Position numbers and translations under genes: made by a program. From NCBI GenBank assembly GCA_021828925.1, contig JAJZCT010000076.1:1-9850 (forward strand): a stretch of 9,850 nt of DNA, read 5' to 3'. The DNA is from Planctomycetota bacterium (GTDB lineage Bacteria; Planctomycetota; Phycisphaerae; WQYP01). The notes below the pieces were generated by a model. The model worked only from the letters and a program-made list of their open reading frames with translations, did not search any database and was not told where the DNA came from. Below, piece by piece: positions 1 through 8,300 of this stretch (its first letter is position 1; every line of letters starts with the position of its first letter).

Positions 1-1
1 G

Positions 2-1312
2 CCTTCATGCGGCCAATGGCTCCCGGAGCCGCAACGTCTTCCGAAGCGGCCTACAGAGATACCCTCTGAGGTACCAATTAAAACGCTCAAATATCGCGCC
101 GATGAACTCCCCACGCACTGGCAGGCCGTACCTGAAGGCAAGACGCTGGCACAAATGGGCGTTTACGACAGCGGTCTAAGTTACTACCGCACGGGCATTG
201 CCGCGACAGGTCATACCGCTAGCGGGCCTGCGGCTTTGGCCATTGCCTTGGCGGGGCAGGACTCCGCGATTGCTCTGGTAAACGGCAAAATTTGCTATCC
301 GATTGCCGCCAGCGGATCACCCTCCATTCTGCCGCTCCCCGGAGAAATTTCCGGCACGCTCCAGGCGACTTTCCTGTACGAAAATATCGGCCACGCCAAC
401 AGTGGATGGAATATGCAGGAAGGCTTCGGTCTCCAGAATGCCGGTATCATGCCGTATAGTCCGCATGAAGGCGTGATAGCAAACTGGCGGATGCAGGTGA
501 TCAAACTGCCTCGCCATGTGGATAAACTCCCAGGCGTTCAACCAAATATCGATGATAGCGCCTGGCGGCAGGTAAACACCGCGAGCCTTCGTCCTCATCA
601 AATAGGCCACCGGAAAGCAGCCATTTATCGTACCGCCCTCCACCTGACCGCCGGTGAGCTGCAGGCCGGTAAAACCGTGCTGCGATTTGGCGTGGTTTCC
701 AGCCGCGGATGGCTGTTCGTCAATGGCCGGGCAATGGGCATGATGGGCGGGGACGGCCCGGCAACGGATATCGCTAAATCATTGCGGACCGGTCGCAATG
801 TTATTGCGATTGTGGTGCAGGAATTGGGCAGTTGGGGCGGCATTGGTCAATCCCAACTGCTGCACCATGCCAACGCCTGGGGCAAGCAAACCGGCACCCT
901 GCTTCTTTCCGGAAAACCCACCGGCATTGTGAACTCCTGGCACCATGCGGATTTTGATGACTCGCAGTGGCCATCCCAAGCCGTTGGCTCGCCCGCCCTT
1001 ACGCCGCCTGCGTTGCTGAACTGGTACCGCATGGAATTTGCTCTGCCCGCAGTGCCACGTAATATTTGGCTGCCTTGGTGCCTGCGCCTTGAAGCTACCG
1101 GAAACGGATTTATTTACCTGAACGGCCATTCACTGGGCCGGTATTGGCAACACGGCGGCCAGCGGGAATTTTATATGCCGGATAACTGGCTCCATGCCGC
1201 AGGCAGGAAAAATGTGCTGGCGGTGTGTCTGCGTCCAGTAGATAAAGTCACTGCAATCGCCGCCGCCGCGGCGGTGCCGTACCGTGTCTATGCGGAGTAT
1301 CGGACCGCGTGA
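2..1312 (+). CDS. Glycoside hydrolase family 35-like beta-galactosidase, C-terminal part (5' end outside window)
   Basis: Predicted to remove terminal beta-galactose from glycans. Only the accessory beta-rich part is here: the frame is open from the left edge, so the apparent ATG at 155 is internal (visible residue 52) and the catalytic TIM barrel with its two Glu residues should lie upstream. Of 436 visible residues, about 60-165 resemble the small beta domain after the GH35 barrel (SGLSYYRT, LYENIGHANSG). Residues about 180-275 form a first galactose-binding jelly roll (YRTALHL, GWLFVNGRAMG). Residues about 309-412 form a second, with the characteristic GFIYLNGHSLGRYWQ and the following GGQREFYMP. 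The end is a short Ala run and YRVYAEYRTA. It is the only plus-strand gene and converges on the glycosyltransferase. I see no frameshift. Family placement rests on these motifs without the catalytic domain; a non-catalytic relative cannot be excluded. Confidence 0.86.
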   Translation, partial: PSCGQWLPEPQRLPKRPTEIPSEVPIKTLKYRADELPTHWQAVPEGKTLAQMGVYDSGLSYYRTGIAATGHTASGPAALAIALAGQDSAIALVNGKICYPIAASGSPSILPLPGEISGTLQATFLYENIGHANSGWNMQEGFGLQNAGIMPYSPHEGVIANWRMQVIKLPRHVDKLPGVQPNIDDSAWRQVNTASLRPHQIGHRKAAIYRTALHLTAGELQAGKTVLRFGVVSSRGWLFVNGRAMGMMGGDGPATDIAKSLRTGRNVIAIVVQELGSWGGIGQSQLLHHANAWGKQTGTLLLSGKPTGIVNSWHHADFDDSQWPSQAVGSPALTPPALLNWYRMEFALPAVPRNIWLPWCLRLEATGNGFIYLNGHSLGRYWQHGGQREFYMPDNWLHAAGRKNVLAVCLRPVDKVTAIAAAAAVPYRVYAEYRTA

Positions 1313-1317
1313 AATCA

Positions 1318-2265
1318 TCAAGTGTTTATTTCCGGGTTGTTGGGGCACGCTTTGGGTTTGTCGCGCAGGAAGTTTTTAAGTAATACCCCCGGTGCTTCAC
1401 GAAGCGCCCGCACGGGGTCAAATGCCGCCGCAGCAAAGCGGTACCGCATAAATTCAGCAAAACGCCCCGCATAAAAAGCTTGGCGCGACAAGTCACAGAG
1501 CTGCGCAAAATGCCAATCTCGTTGAATCTTCCATGCGCTGTCCAGGGATCTCTCGCAATCTGGGCAGCGCCTTGCCAGTAAGTCCCGGTACTTGCGCTGA
1601 ATGCGACACTCCATGGAAAAGCGGCTCCTGACACCGGAAAGATGCCCCGGCGTGCCTTCCTGGTAATCACAAAGCACTTCGGGAATGCCGACTAGAATAT
1701 ATTTTTGTGCAATGCGAATGCACAGTTCCCAGTCTTCCGATGCCACAAGCGTTTCGTCAAAGCCACCGATTTCCACCAGCACGTCCCGCCGTACCATCAT
1801 CGCGGTGGGCCAAGGTATTCGCAGTGCGAGCACCTCATGCAATGATAATTTGTCCCCAGGATAATAAATCCCCTTGGTTTCGGCGCGATCGGCAGGCTCC
1901 ACACGAATGGCACAATGCACAGCACCAATCGCCGGGGTGGTAAATAATGCCGCCTGTCGCGAGAGTTTTTCCGGATGCCATGTGTCATCGGAATCAAGAA
2001 AAGCAATTAATGTTCCGCTCGCTTCATGAATGCCACGGTTCCTGGCCGCGCTGGCACCGGTATTGCTCTGCCGAAGGTAGCGTATTTTCTTGCCGTAGGT
2101 TGCCGCGATTTGGGCGCTATTATCCGTAGAGCCATCGTCAATAACAATAACTTCAATCGCCCTGTGCGTCTGCCGAAGAACACTGTCAATGGCACGCGGC
2201 AAAAGAGCGGCGCGATTAAATGTCGGAATAATAATGCTTATGAGGGGCGGGGCAGTGTGAGTCAT
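1318..2265 (-). CDS. Family 2 glycosyltransferase (GT-A fold)
   Basis: Predicted cytoplasmic transferase moving a sugar from a nucleotide-sugar donor to an acceptor, as in assembly of surface polysaccharides or glycolipids; the sugar is unknown. The 315-residue protein opens with the GT2 strand ISIIIPTFNRA (9-19), then VIDDGSTD (41-48, nucleotide binding), SNTGASAARNRG (67-78), FLDSDD (89-94, the metal-binding DxD region) and SEDWEL (176-181, the usual place of the catalytic-base acidic residue). The remaining ~130 residues are a divergent helical tail with RRCPDC (232-237). No transmembrane segment is evident. I chose the ATG at 2265 because a GAAGA sits 8 nt upstream and the GT2 fold starts right after. 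An in-frame TTG at 2286 would add seven residues (MHSKILI) but lacks a ribosome binding site. It follows the DUF4038 hydrolase by 106 nt, and its stop lies 5 nt from that of the converging GH35 gene. Confidence 0.9.
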   Translation of the reverse strand: MTHTAPPLISIIIPTFNRAALLPRAIDSVLRQTHRAIEVIVIDDGSTDNSAQIAATYGKKIRYLRQSNTGASAARNRGIHEASGTLIAFLDSDDTWHPEKLSRQAALFTTPAIGAVHCAIRVEPADRAETKGIYYPGDKLSLHEVLALRIPWPTAMMVRRDVLVEIGGFDETLVASEDWELCIRIAQKYILVGIPEVLCDYQEGTPGHLSGVRSRFSMECRIQRKYRDLLARRCPDCERSLDSAWKIQRDWHFAQLCDLSRQAFYAGRFAEFMRYRFAAAAFDPVRALREAPGVLLKNFLRDKPKACPNNPEINT

Positions 2266-2360
2266 GATTAAAATCTTCGAGTGCAAAAAACAACAACATT
2301 GGGCACGCGTTGACTCTCTGCCTTCAACTCGTTATCCGCCGACCACAACCGGCATCTAAG

Positions 2361-2366
2361 ATTATA
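2361..2366 (-). promoter_or_regulatory. Candidate -10 box (TATAAT) for the glycosyltransferase gene
   Basis: On the minus strand a perfect TATAAT lies 5 nt after the stop codon of the DUF4038 gene, about 95 nt before the glycosyltransferase ATG. No good TTGACA-like -35 box lies 16-19 nt upstream; that position falls in the end of the hydrolase coding sequence and reads close to CAGTAT. A promoter here would let the glycosyltransferase be expressed apart from the genes before it. A lone hexamer match is weak evidence. Confidence 0.25.
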
Positions 2367-2371
2367 CAGCT

Positions 2372-3811
2372 TTACGGAGGCGGATACTGTTTATCGGCAT
2401 TATCAATGATGATCACCGTATCGCCATCAGCGGAACTCTTTTTTACCGCCAGCTTGCCGGTATTTACGATGTTCTTGGCGATGGACTTTGTGCTGCCTGT
2501 TGCCGGGTTAAACTTCCAGACGTTAAGGCGGTGCGCGGCGATAACGCGCGTTTCAAGCGTCAAATCCGTCGGTGCGGCGGCATACGCCATCAGGTAAGTC
2601 GCATTATGCCGGTGGATCGTTCCGTCGCGCGTGGCCTGCACACGATCAATCATGGCTTTCCCCTGTCCGGATAAAATAATAGACTGATCCGGGATGCGCG
2701 TGAAATATGGACGCGAATATAGAAGCTTCCGAATAAAATGCAGGGGTTCCACCGCAGCGGTATTCAGGGCATCTTTCCAATTGGGCACGCCGGGGGGCCA
2801 ACCATTGAGCATCCATCTTTGGGCCGTGTGCGGCGACATCTGCCACAGGGCATCATGTCCATAAGCACATCCAAAAGCCCCGGCAAAAACCGAAAGATAC
2901 AGCCCGCGCCTCTGACAAATCGGTGGCTGCGTGGTGCCGGAATCGTAATAATTTTCAGCGATCATGGTGGGCTTGACGGCCTTCACGTTGTAATCATGGG
3001 TGATAAGCTTGGTCATATCATAATGGCGGCCATGCCGACTGGATGACCCTTGAATCATATAAAAATCCAGCCATGGTGAACTGGAAAAATATTCCGAATC
3101 AGATCGATTCCCGCACGGATGCACGCTTACAAGATGTTTGCCGTCGCAACCAATCTTCAGGCCGCTGCCGATGGCGTTGACGTACGATGCGGCAATATGC
3201 GGAGGACTGGATTCGCCGCCGGCCACAAGAATCACATTGTCATGGCGCTTGAGTCTGGCTCCCAGTCGCAGTCCGATGGTGTGCAACTGCCGTCCTGTGT
3301 ATCGGTTCATCGTACCGGCTTTTGCCCCACCCCACATGGCAAATACCATTGCATACAGTCGGTACTTCGCCGCCGTGCGGATAATATAATCACAATACTC
3401 AAAGTACCTGGGATTCAGCGTCGTATGGTCCGCGCCAACATAAGCCTTCTGCCCGTATACATTGGCTTCTTGCGCCTGGGGGTAAAAATTCAGGGTAAAC
3501 ATAAACGCGCTGAATCCATGCGAGTGTCGGTTACGTAGATATACATCGATATCCTGATATGTCAACGCATTTATATTCCAAGCCGTATCGGTTAGCAGGA
3601 AAAATGGCTTTCCGCTTTGTGCGTCCATCAGGAAGCGATGGTTGGAGCTGACTTTTAAGCCGCGTGGCGGGGGAATGTCGTCAAATCCAGTGGTGTTCGG
3701 GCCAAGCGTCGCCCCCGCAATCCTGGAATCGTCGCCTCCGAGTAACCACTTGCCGAAGGCTCCCGCACCGGCTATGGAAAATTTCAGAAAGTCTCGGCGT
3801 TCTATCGGCAT
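2372..3811 (-). CDS. Tat-exported DUF4038 / GH140-like putative glycoside hydrolase with C-terminal collagen-binding-like domain
   Basis: Predicted exported glycoside hydrolase; the family includes GH140 apiosidase, which acts on pectin rhamnogalacturonan II, but the substrate here is unknown. The 479 residues start with a twin-arginine signal (ERRDFLKF, 4-11, then a hydrophobic stretch to about 24; possible AGA cleavage site 32-34). The DUF4038 barrel spans about 55-345: [16 protein letters not shown] (63-78), [10 protein letters not shown] (91-100), ILVAGGE (194-200), [12 protein letters not shown] (280-291), [10 protein letters not shown] (316-325). E286 matches the expected catalytic Glu. 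The usual GGD motif reads GGE, so the second catalytic acid would be E200. The C-terminus (about 355-479), with [14 protein letters not shown] and [12 protein letters not shown], fits the PF12904 collagen-binding-like domain. The start is well supported: AGGAGG ends 5 nt before the ATG. It lies 94 nt after gltD with no clear terminator between. Enzymatic activity is inferred from the family. Confidence 0.84.
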   Translation of the reverse strand: MPIERRDFLKFSIAGAGAFGKWLLGGDDSRIAGATLGPNTTGFDDIPPPRGLKVSSNHRFLMDAQSGKPFFLLTDTAWNINALTYQDIDVYLRNRHSHGFSAFMFTLNFYPQAQEANVYGQKAYVGADHTTLNPRYFEYCDYIIRTAAKYRLYAMVFAMWGGAKAGTMNRYTGRQLHTIGLRLGARLKRHDNVILVAGGESSPPHIAASYVNAIGSGLKIGCDGKHLVSVHPCGNRSDSEYFSSSPWLDFYMIQGSSSRHGRHYDMTKLITHDYNVKAVKPTMIAENYYDSGTTQPPICQRRGLYLSVFAGAFGCAYGHDALWQMSPHTAQRWMLNGWPPGVPNWKDALNTAAVEPLHFIRKLLYSRPYFTRIPDQSIILSGQGKAMIDRVQATRDGTIHRHNATYLMAYAAAPTDLTLETRVIAAHRLNVWKFNPATGSTKSIAKNIVNTGKLAVKKSSADGDTVIIIDNADKQYPPP

Positions 3812-3816
3812 CTAAG

Positions 3817-3822
3817 CCTCCT
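3817..3822 (-). promoter_or_regulatory. Shine-Dalgarno of the DUF4038 hydrolase gene
   Basis: A perfect AGGAGG on the minus strand, separated by 5 nt (CTTAG) from the ATG at 3811. It fixes the start so that the twin-arginine motif falls at residues 5-6, as expected for a Tat substrate, and predicts efficient translation. Confidence 0.8.
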
Positions 3823-3905
3823 GCTGTGTTCCGTAGCCCAACCGTCACTCGGAGAGGTTCCATGAGGGGGCGGCATGAGGTTTCGCGCGCAAGGTTGCAC
3901 CGACA

Positions 3906-5363
3906 TTACGGCAATTCCGTGTGCCCCATGAGATACAGATCGCATTGCCGGGCCGCGCCGCGGCCTTCATTAATCGCCCAGACCACCAGAGATTGTCCCC
4001 GGCGGCAGTCGCCCGCGGCAAATACGCCTTCCACGGATGTGGCATATTTGTCATAATCAGCCTTGAAGTTGCTGCGTGCGTCGGTTTCCAATCCCAGTTG
4101 CTTGACGATCGAATCTTCAGGGCCAAGAAAACCCATCGCCAGAAGCACCAGATTCGCCGGCCAGATTTTTTCCGTGCCCGGTATTTCCGTCATCGAAATT
4201 TTGCCGTTGGTTGCGGTCCATTGCACTTCAATGGATTTGACGGCCTTCACATGTCCCTGCTCGTCGCCGATGAATTCCTTCGTGAGCAGACGATAATTTC
4301 GCGGATCATGCCCAAAGGCCGCCGCCGCTTCTTCATGGCCGTAATCGGTGCGGTAGATTTTCGGCCACTGTGGCCACGGGTTATCCGCGGCCCGCGCACC
4401 GGGCGGTTGGGGCATGAGTTCAAAGTTCACGAGACTCCGGCAGCCGTGCCGCAAGGATGTCCCGATGCAATCCGTTCCAGTGTCACCGCCTCCGATAACA
4501 ATTACGTCTTTGTCTTTGGCCGAGATATACTGCCCGTCCCGCAGATTTGAATCCAGCAGGCTTTTGGTATTCCCATGGAGAAACGGCACGGCAAAATGAA
4601 CACCCGCCAATTCCCGCCCCGGAACTTTCAGATCACGCGCTTTGGTGGCACCGCAGGCTAAAACCATGGCGTCAAATTCATGCATCAATTCATGTACATC
4701 CACATCTTTTCCAACGTGGGTGTTCACAACAAAAGTGACGCCTTCCTGTTCCATAAGTTTGGTGCGGCGATCCACCACGGCACGCTTATCCAGTTTCATG
4801 TTGGGAATGCCATACATCAGCAGGCCACCGATGCGGTCAGAGCGCTCAAACACCGTTACCAGATGCCCGGCCTTATTCAATTGATCCGCCGCCGCCAAAC
4901 CCGCCGGTCCTGATCCGATCACCGCCACTTTTTTACCCGTACGCACAGTGGGGGGGCGTGGTACCACCCAGCCATTTTCCCAGGCATGATCAATAATGGC
5001 CTGTTCAATATTTTTAATCGTCACGGGCGGCTCGTTAATGCCCAGCACGCAGGACCCCTCGCACGGTGCCGGACATACGCGACCGGTAAATTCGGGAAAA
5101 TTGTTCGTGCGCCAAAGCCGCGTAATCGCCTGCTTCCACTGATTCTTATAAATCAGGTCATTCCATTCCGGTATGAGGTTATTAACGGGACACCCGTTTT
5201 GACAAAATGGAACCCCGCAATCCATGCAGCGTGCACCCTGCGTGCGCAGCTTTTCATCGGGTAGATGCTCATGAAATTCATTCCAGTCCAGCACCCGTAA
5301 TCGAGCCGCACGACTGGGGGGAATTTCCCTTGCGAATTCCATAAAGCCGGTAGGTTTACCCAT
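3906..5363 (-). CDS. gltD: Glutamate synthase (NADPH) small (beta) subunit
   Basis: Flavoprotein that takes electrons from NADPH through FAD and passes them by iron-sulfur centres to GltB, which makes glutamate from glutamine and 2-oxoglutarate. The 485-residue length is normal. N-terminal cysteines sit at 46, 49, 54, 58 ([13 protein letters not shown]) and 97, 101, 105 (CPAPCEGSC), the pattern of the two 4Fe-4S clusters. The FAD Rossmann motif [10 protein letters not shown] is at 145-154, followed by [15 protein letters not shown]. The NADPH site [12 protein letters not shown] is at 287-298. The C-terminal FAD contact [10 protein letters not shown] is at 447-456. I chose the ATG at 5363 ([10 protein letters not shown]), where family members begin; the frame extends upstream to 5432 only inside gltB. 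The start overlaps the gltB end by 8 nt with AGGAGGTG just upstream, so the two are probably translationally coupled. All key residues seem intact. Confidence 0.97.
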   Translation of the reverse strand: MGKPTGFMEFAREIPPSRAARLRVLDWNEFHEHLPDEKLRTQGARCMDCGVPFCQNGCPVNNLIPEWNDLIYKNQWKQAITRLWRTNNFPEFTGRVCPAPCEGSCVLGINEPPVTIKNIEQAIIDHAWENGWVVPRPPTVRTGKKVAVIGSGPAGLAAADQLNKAGHLVTVFERSDRIGGLLMYGIPNMKLDKRAVVDRRTKLMEQEGVTFVVNTHVGKDVDVHELMHEFDAMVLACGATKARDLKVPGRELAGVHFAVPFLHGNTKSLLDSNLRDGQYISAKDKDVIVIGGGDTGTDCIGTSLRHGCRSLVNFELMPQPPGARAADNPWPQWPKIYRTDYGHEEAAAAFGHDPRNYRLLTKEFIGDEQGHVKAVKSIEVQWTATNGKISMTEIPGTEKIWPANLVLLAMGFLGPEDSIVKQLGLETDARSNFKADYDKYATSVEGVFAAGDCRRGQSLVVWAINEGRGAARQCDLYLMGHTELP

Positions 5364-8300
5364 GACCCACCTCCTGCTTGATATTGCCGCCGGCCATCGC
5401 TGCTTTCTTTTCCAGAGCCTTGCGATACTCAATAGGCATAACCTTGTGGAATCGCGTAAGGGCGGTTTCCCAATCTCCTAGAATGGCTTTTGCCACCGTG
5501 CTTCCGGTGAGCTTCTGATGCTCTTCAATCATTTCTTTCAACTCAGCTATATCTCCAGGATCAAGTACCTTTTCCAGTTCAACCATGGCCAGATTGCAAC
5601 GGGCCAGGAAAATATCCTCGGGATCGTACACGTATGCGATGCCTCCGGACATCCCCGCGGCAAAGTTGCGACCCGTCGGGCCAAGGATCACGGCGCGGCC
5701 ACCGGTCATGTATTCACATCCATGATCGCCCACGGCCTCCACCACCGCACTGGCACCGGAATTTCTCACGCAGAATCTTTCCCCGGCAATACCGCGGAAA
5801 AAGGCTTTGCCGCTGGTGGCTCCATACAGCGCCACATTGCCGATGATGATATTTTCTTCCGCTTTAAAGGTGCTGCGCCGATCCGGATACACCACAATGG
5901 TGCCCCCGGAAAGGCCCTTGCCTACATAATCGTTGGCGTCGCCTTCGAGTTCAATTTTCACGCCGCGCGCCAGCCACGCTCCCAAGCTTTGCCCGGCGGA
6001 ACCGGTGAGCTTAAGCTCAATAGTATTGGCCGGTAAGCCTTCTTCACCATACCGTTTGGCAATTTCATGGCTTAACGTCGTGCCAACCGTGCGATTGGTG
6101 TTTTTGATCGGATATTCCAAACGCACAGCCTGTCGCGATTCCAGTGCCGCCTTCGCATCGCGGATAATCACATTGTCCAAGGCCGCTTCCAAGCCATGGT
6201 CCTGTTTTTTCGTGGCATATACATCCACGTTATCATAAACTTTCACCGCGGGGGAAAGTATCGGGGTCAGGTCCAAGCCTTGCGCTTTCCAATGGCTGAT
6301 GGCTTCGCCGACTTCCAGGCGATCTACCCGCCCGATCAAATCGTTGAATGTCCGGAAGCCCATGTAAGCCATAAGTTCGCGCACTTCTTCCGCCAGCAGG
6401 AACATGAAATTAACCACATATTCCGGCTTGCCTTCAAATTTTTTCCGCAAAACCGGGTCCTGCGTGGCAATACCCACCGGGCAGGTATTCAAGTGGCATA
6501 CGCGCATCATAATGCAGCCCAGCGTCACCAGGGGCACCGTGGCAAAGCCGAATTCTTCAGCTCCCAGCAAGGCCCCGATGATGACATCGCGACCGGTCTT
6601 TAACTGTCCGTCCACCTGCACGACAATGCGGCTTCGCAAATCATTAAGTACGAGCGTCTGATGCGTTTCCGCCAGACCCAGTTCCCATGGCGTGCCGGCA
6701 TGTTTAATGCTGGTCAAGGGCGACGCGCCCGTGCCGCCGTCATGGCCGGCGATAACCACATGGTCCGCATGGGCTTTTGATACGCCCGCCGCAACCGTGC
6801 CCACGCCAACTTCCGCCACCAGTTTTACACTGATGCGTGCCGCAGGATTGGCATTTTTCAAGTCGTGGATTAACTGCGCCAAATCTTCAATGGAATAAAT
6901 ATCATGATGCGGTGGGGGGCTTATCAACTGCACCCCCGGCGTGGCATGACGTAAACGACCGATGTAGTCATCAACCTTATGCCCCGGCAACTGTCCGCCT
7001 TCACCGGGCTTGGCACCCTGTGCCATTTTTATCTGCAATTCATCGGCATTGGTCAGATAGTGAATGGTCACGCCAAACCGACCGCTGGCAACTTGTTTAA
7101 TCGCCGATCTTCGCGAATCTCCATTGGCATCGCGCTTGGTAAAGCGTCTGGCGTCTTCGCCACCTTCGCCCGTGTTGGACTTGCCGCCGATGCGGTTCAT
7201 CGCAATCGCCAGGCTCTCATGGGCTTCCGGGGATATCGACCCCAAACTCATGGCTCCGGTGGCAAAGCGTTTGACAATTTCACTGGCCGGTTCCACTTCC
7301 GCCAGCATCACCGGCGCATCACCGGGTTTCAGCTTAAATAAACCGCGCAAGGTGCAAAGATGGCCGCTTTGCTCGTTAATAATTTTTGCGTACCGGGCAT
7401 ACGCCTCGCGGCTGTTGCCCCGGGCGGCCTCCTGCAAATTGGCGATCGATTCCGGATTAAGCAGATGCTGCTCACCGTTCTTACGCCACGCGTATTGCCC
7501 GCCTTCCGGCAGTACCGGTAGCCGGACCTCTCCTTGGTCAATCGGATAACCGATTTCATGGCGGCGCAATGCTTCGCTGTAAAGCACCGGGAAATCCACC
7601 CCGTCGATTTTTGAAACCGTGCCGGCAAAGCAGCGGTCAATGACATTGCGGTGCAGGCCGATGCCTTCAAATATCTGGGCGCCCTTATAGCTTTGCAGCG
7701 TGGAAATGCCCATTTTGCTCATGACTTTATACAGGCCTTTGCCGGCGGCTTTAATATAATTTTTGATGAGCTTGTCATCATCAATGGCCGAATCAATAAA
7801 CCCCTCACGCCGCAGGTTCCACAGCGTCTCGAAAGCCAGATACGGGTTTATTGCATCGGCTCCATACCCAATGAGCATCGCATGATGATGCACTTCCCGT
7901 GCTTCGCCGGTTTCCACCACCAGGCCGATCCGCGTACGCGTGCCCTGTCGCACCAAATGATGATGCACCGCACCGCAGGCCAGCAGCGCCGGCAACGCCA
8001 CGTGTGTTTCGTCCATGCTACGGTCAGTCAGCACCACCAGCGGATATCCGTCCTCAATGGCTTGCGCGGTTTCCCGACAGATGCGGTCCAAGGCGTCCGT
8101 CATAGCCGCCGCGCCGCCATCACGATCAAACACTGCATCAATCGTGCGGGTCTTCCAACCGCGATGATTCAACGCTTTAATTTTTGCCAATTGTTCATTG
8201 GTCAGAATCGGCTGGGCCAAGAGCAGGCGGTGGCAATGTTCTTCGCCGGCCTCAAGCAAATTGCGCTCCGGGCCAATATAGCTTTCCAGACTCATCACAA

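Noticed and set aside
1263..1274. Perfect 12-nt palindrome CCGCCGCGGCGG near the end of the GH35 gene
   Set aside because: It encodes part of an alanine run, has no loop and no T-tract after it, so it is better explained by GC-rich Ala codons than by a terminator.
2285..2312. Possible intrinsic terminator on the minus strand (CAAC/GTTG arms followed by a T-rich run)
   Set aside because: The stem is only 4 bp with an 11-nt loop, too weak to call as a terminator.
2309..2336. Plus-strand TTGACT followed 16 nt later by TTATCC
   Set aside because: No plus-strand gene lies downstream; the reading frames there are antisense shadows of the hydrolase, and the -10 match is poor.
3119..3538. Plus-strand open frame of 139 codons opposite the hydrolase
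   Set aside because: Composition is low-plausibility, it has no recognisable motif, and it lies wholly antisense to a gene with clear family motifs.
2350..3816. The 11-mer CGGCATCTAAG occurs at 2350-2360 and again at 3806-3816, over the hydrolase start and shortly after its stop
   Set aside because: Flanks differ, and several 11-mer matches are expected by chance in about 10 kb; it is not evidence of an insertion or duplicated leader.
3812..3905. Searched the gltD-hydrolase gap for a terminator, promoter or riboswitch
   Set aside because: Only a short GCGCGC palindrome and a CATGAGG direct repeat were seen; neither forms a convincing regulatory structure.
5364..5432. N-terminal extension of GltD starting [10 protein letters not shown]
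   Set aside because: It lies inside gltB in another frame, has no family counterpart, and a strong Shine-Dalgarno marks the ATG at 5363.
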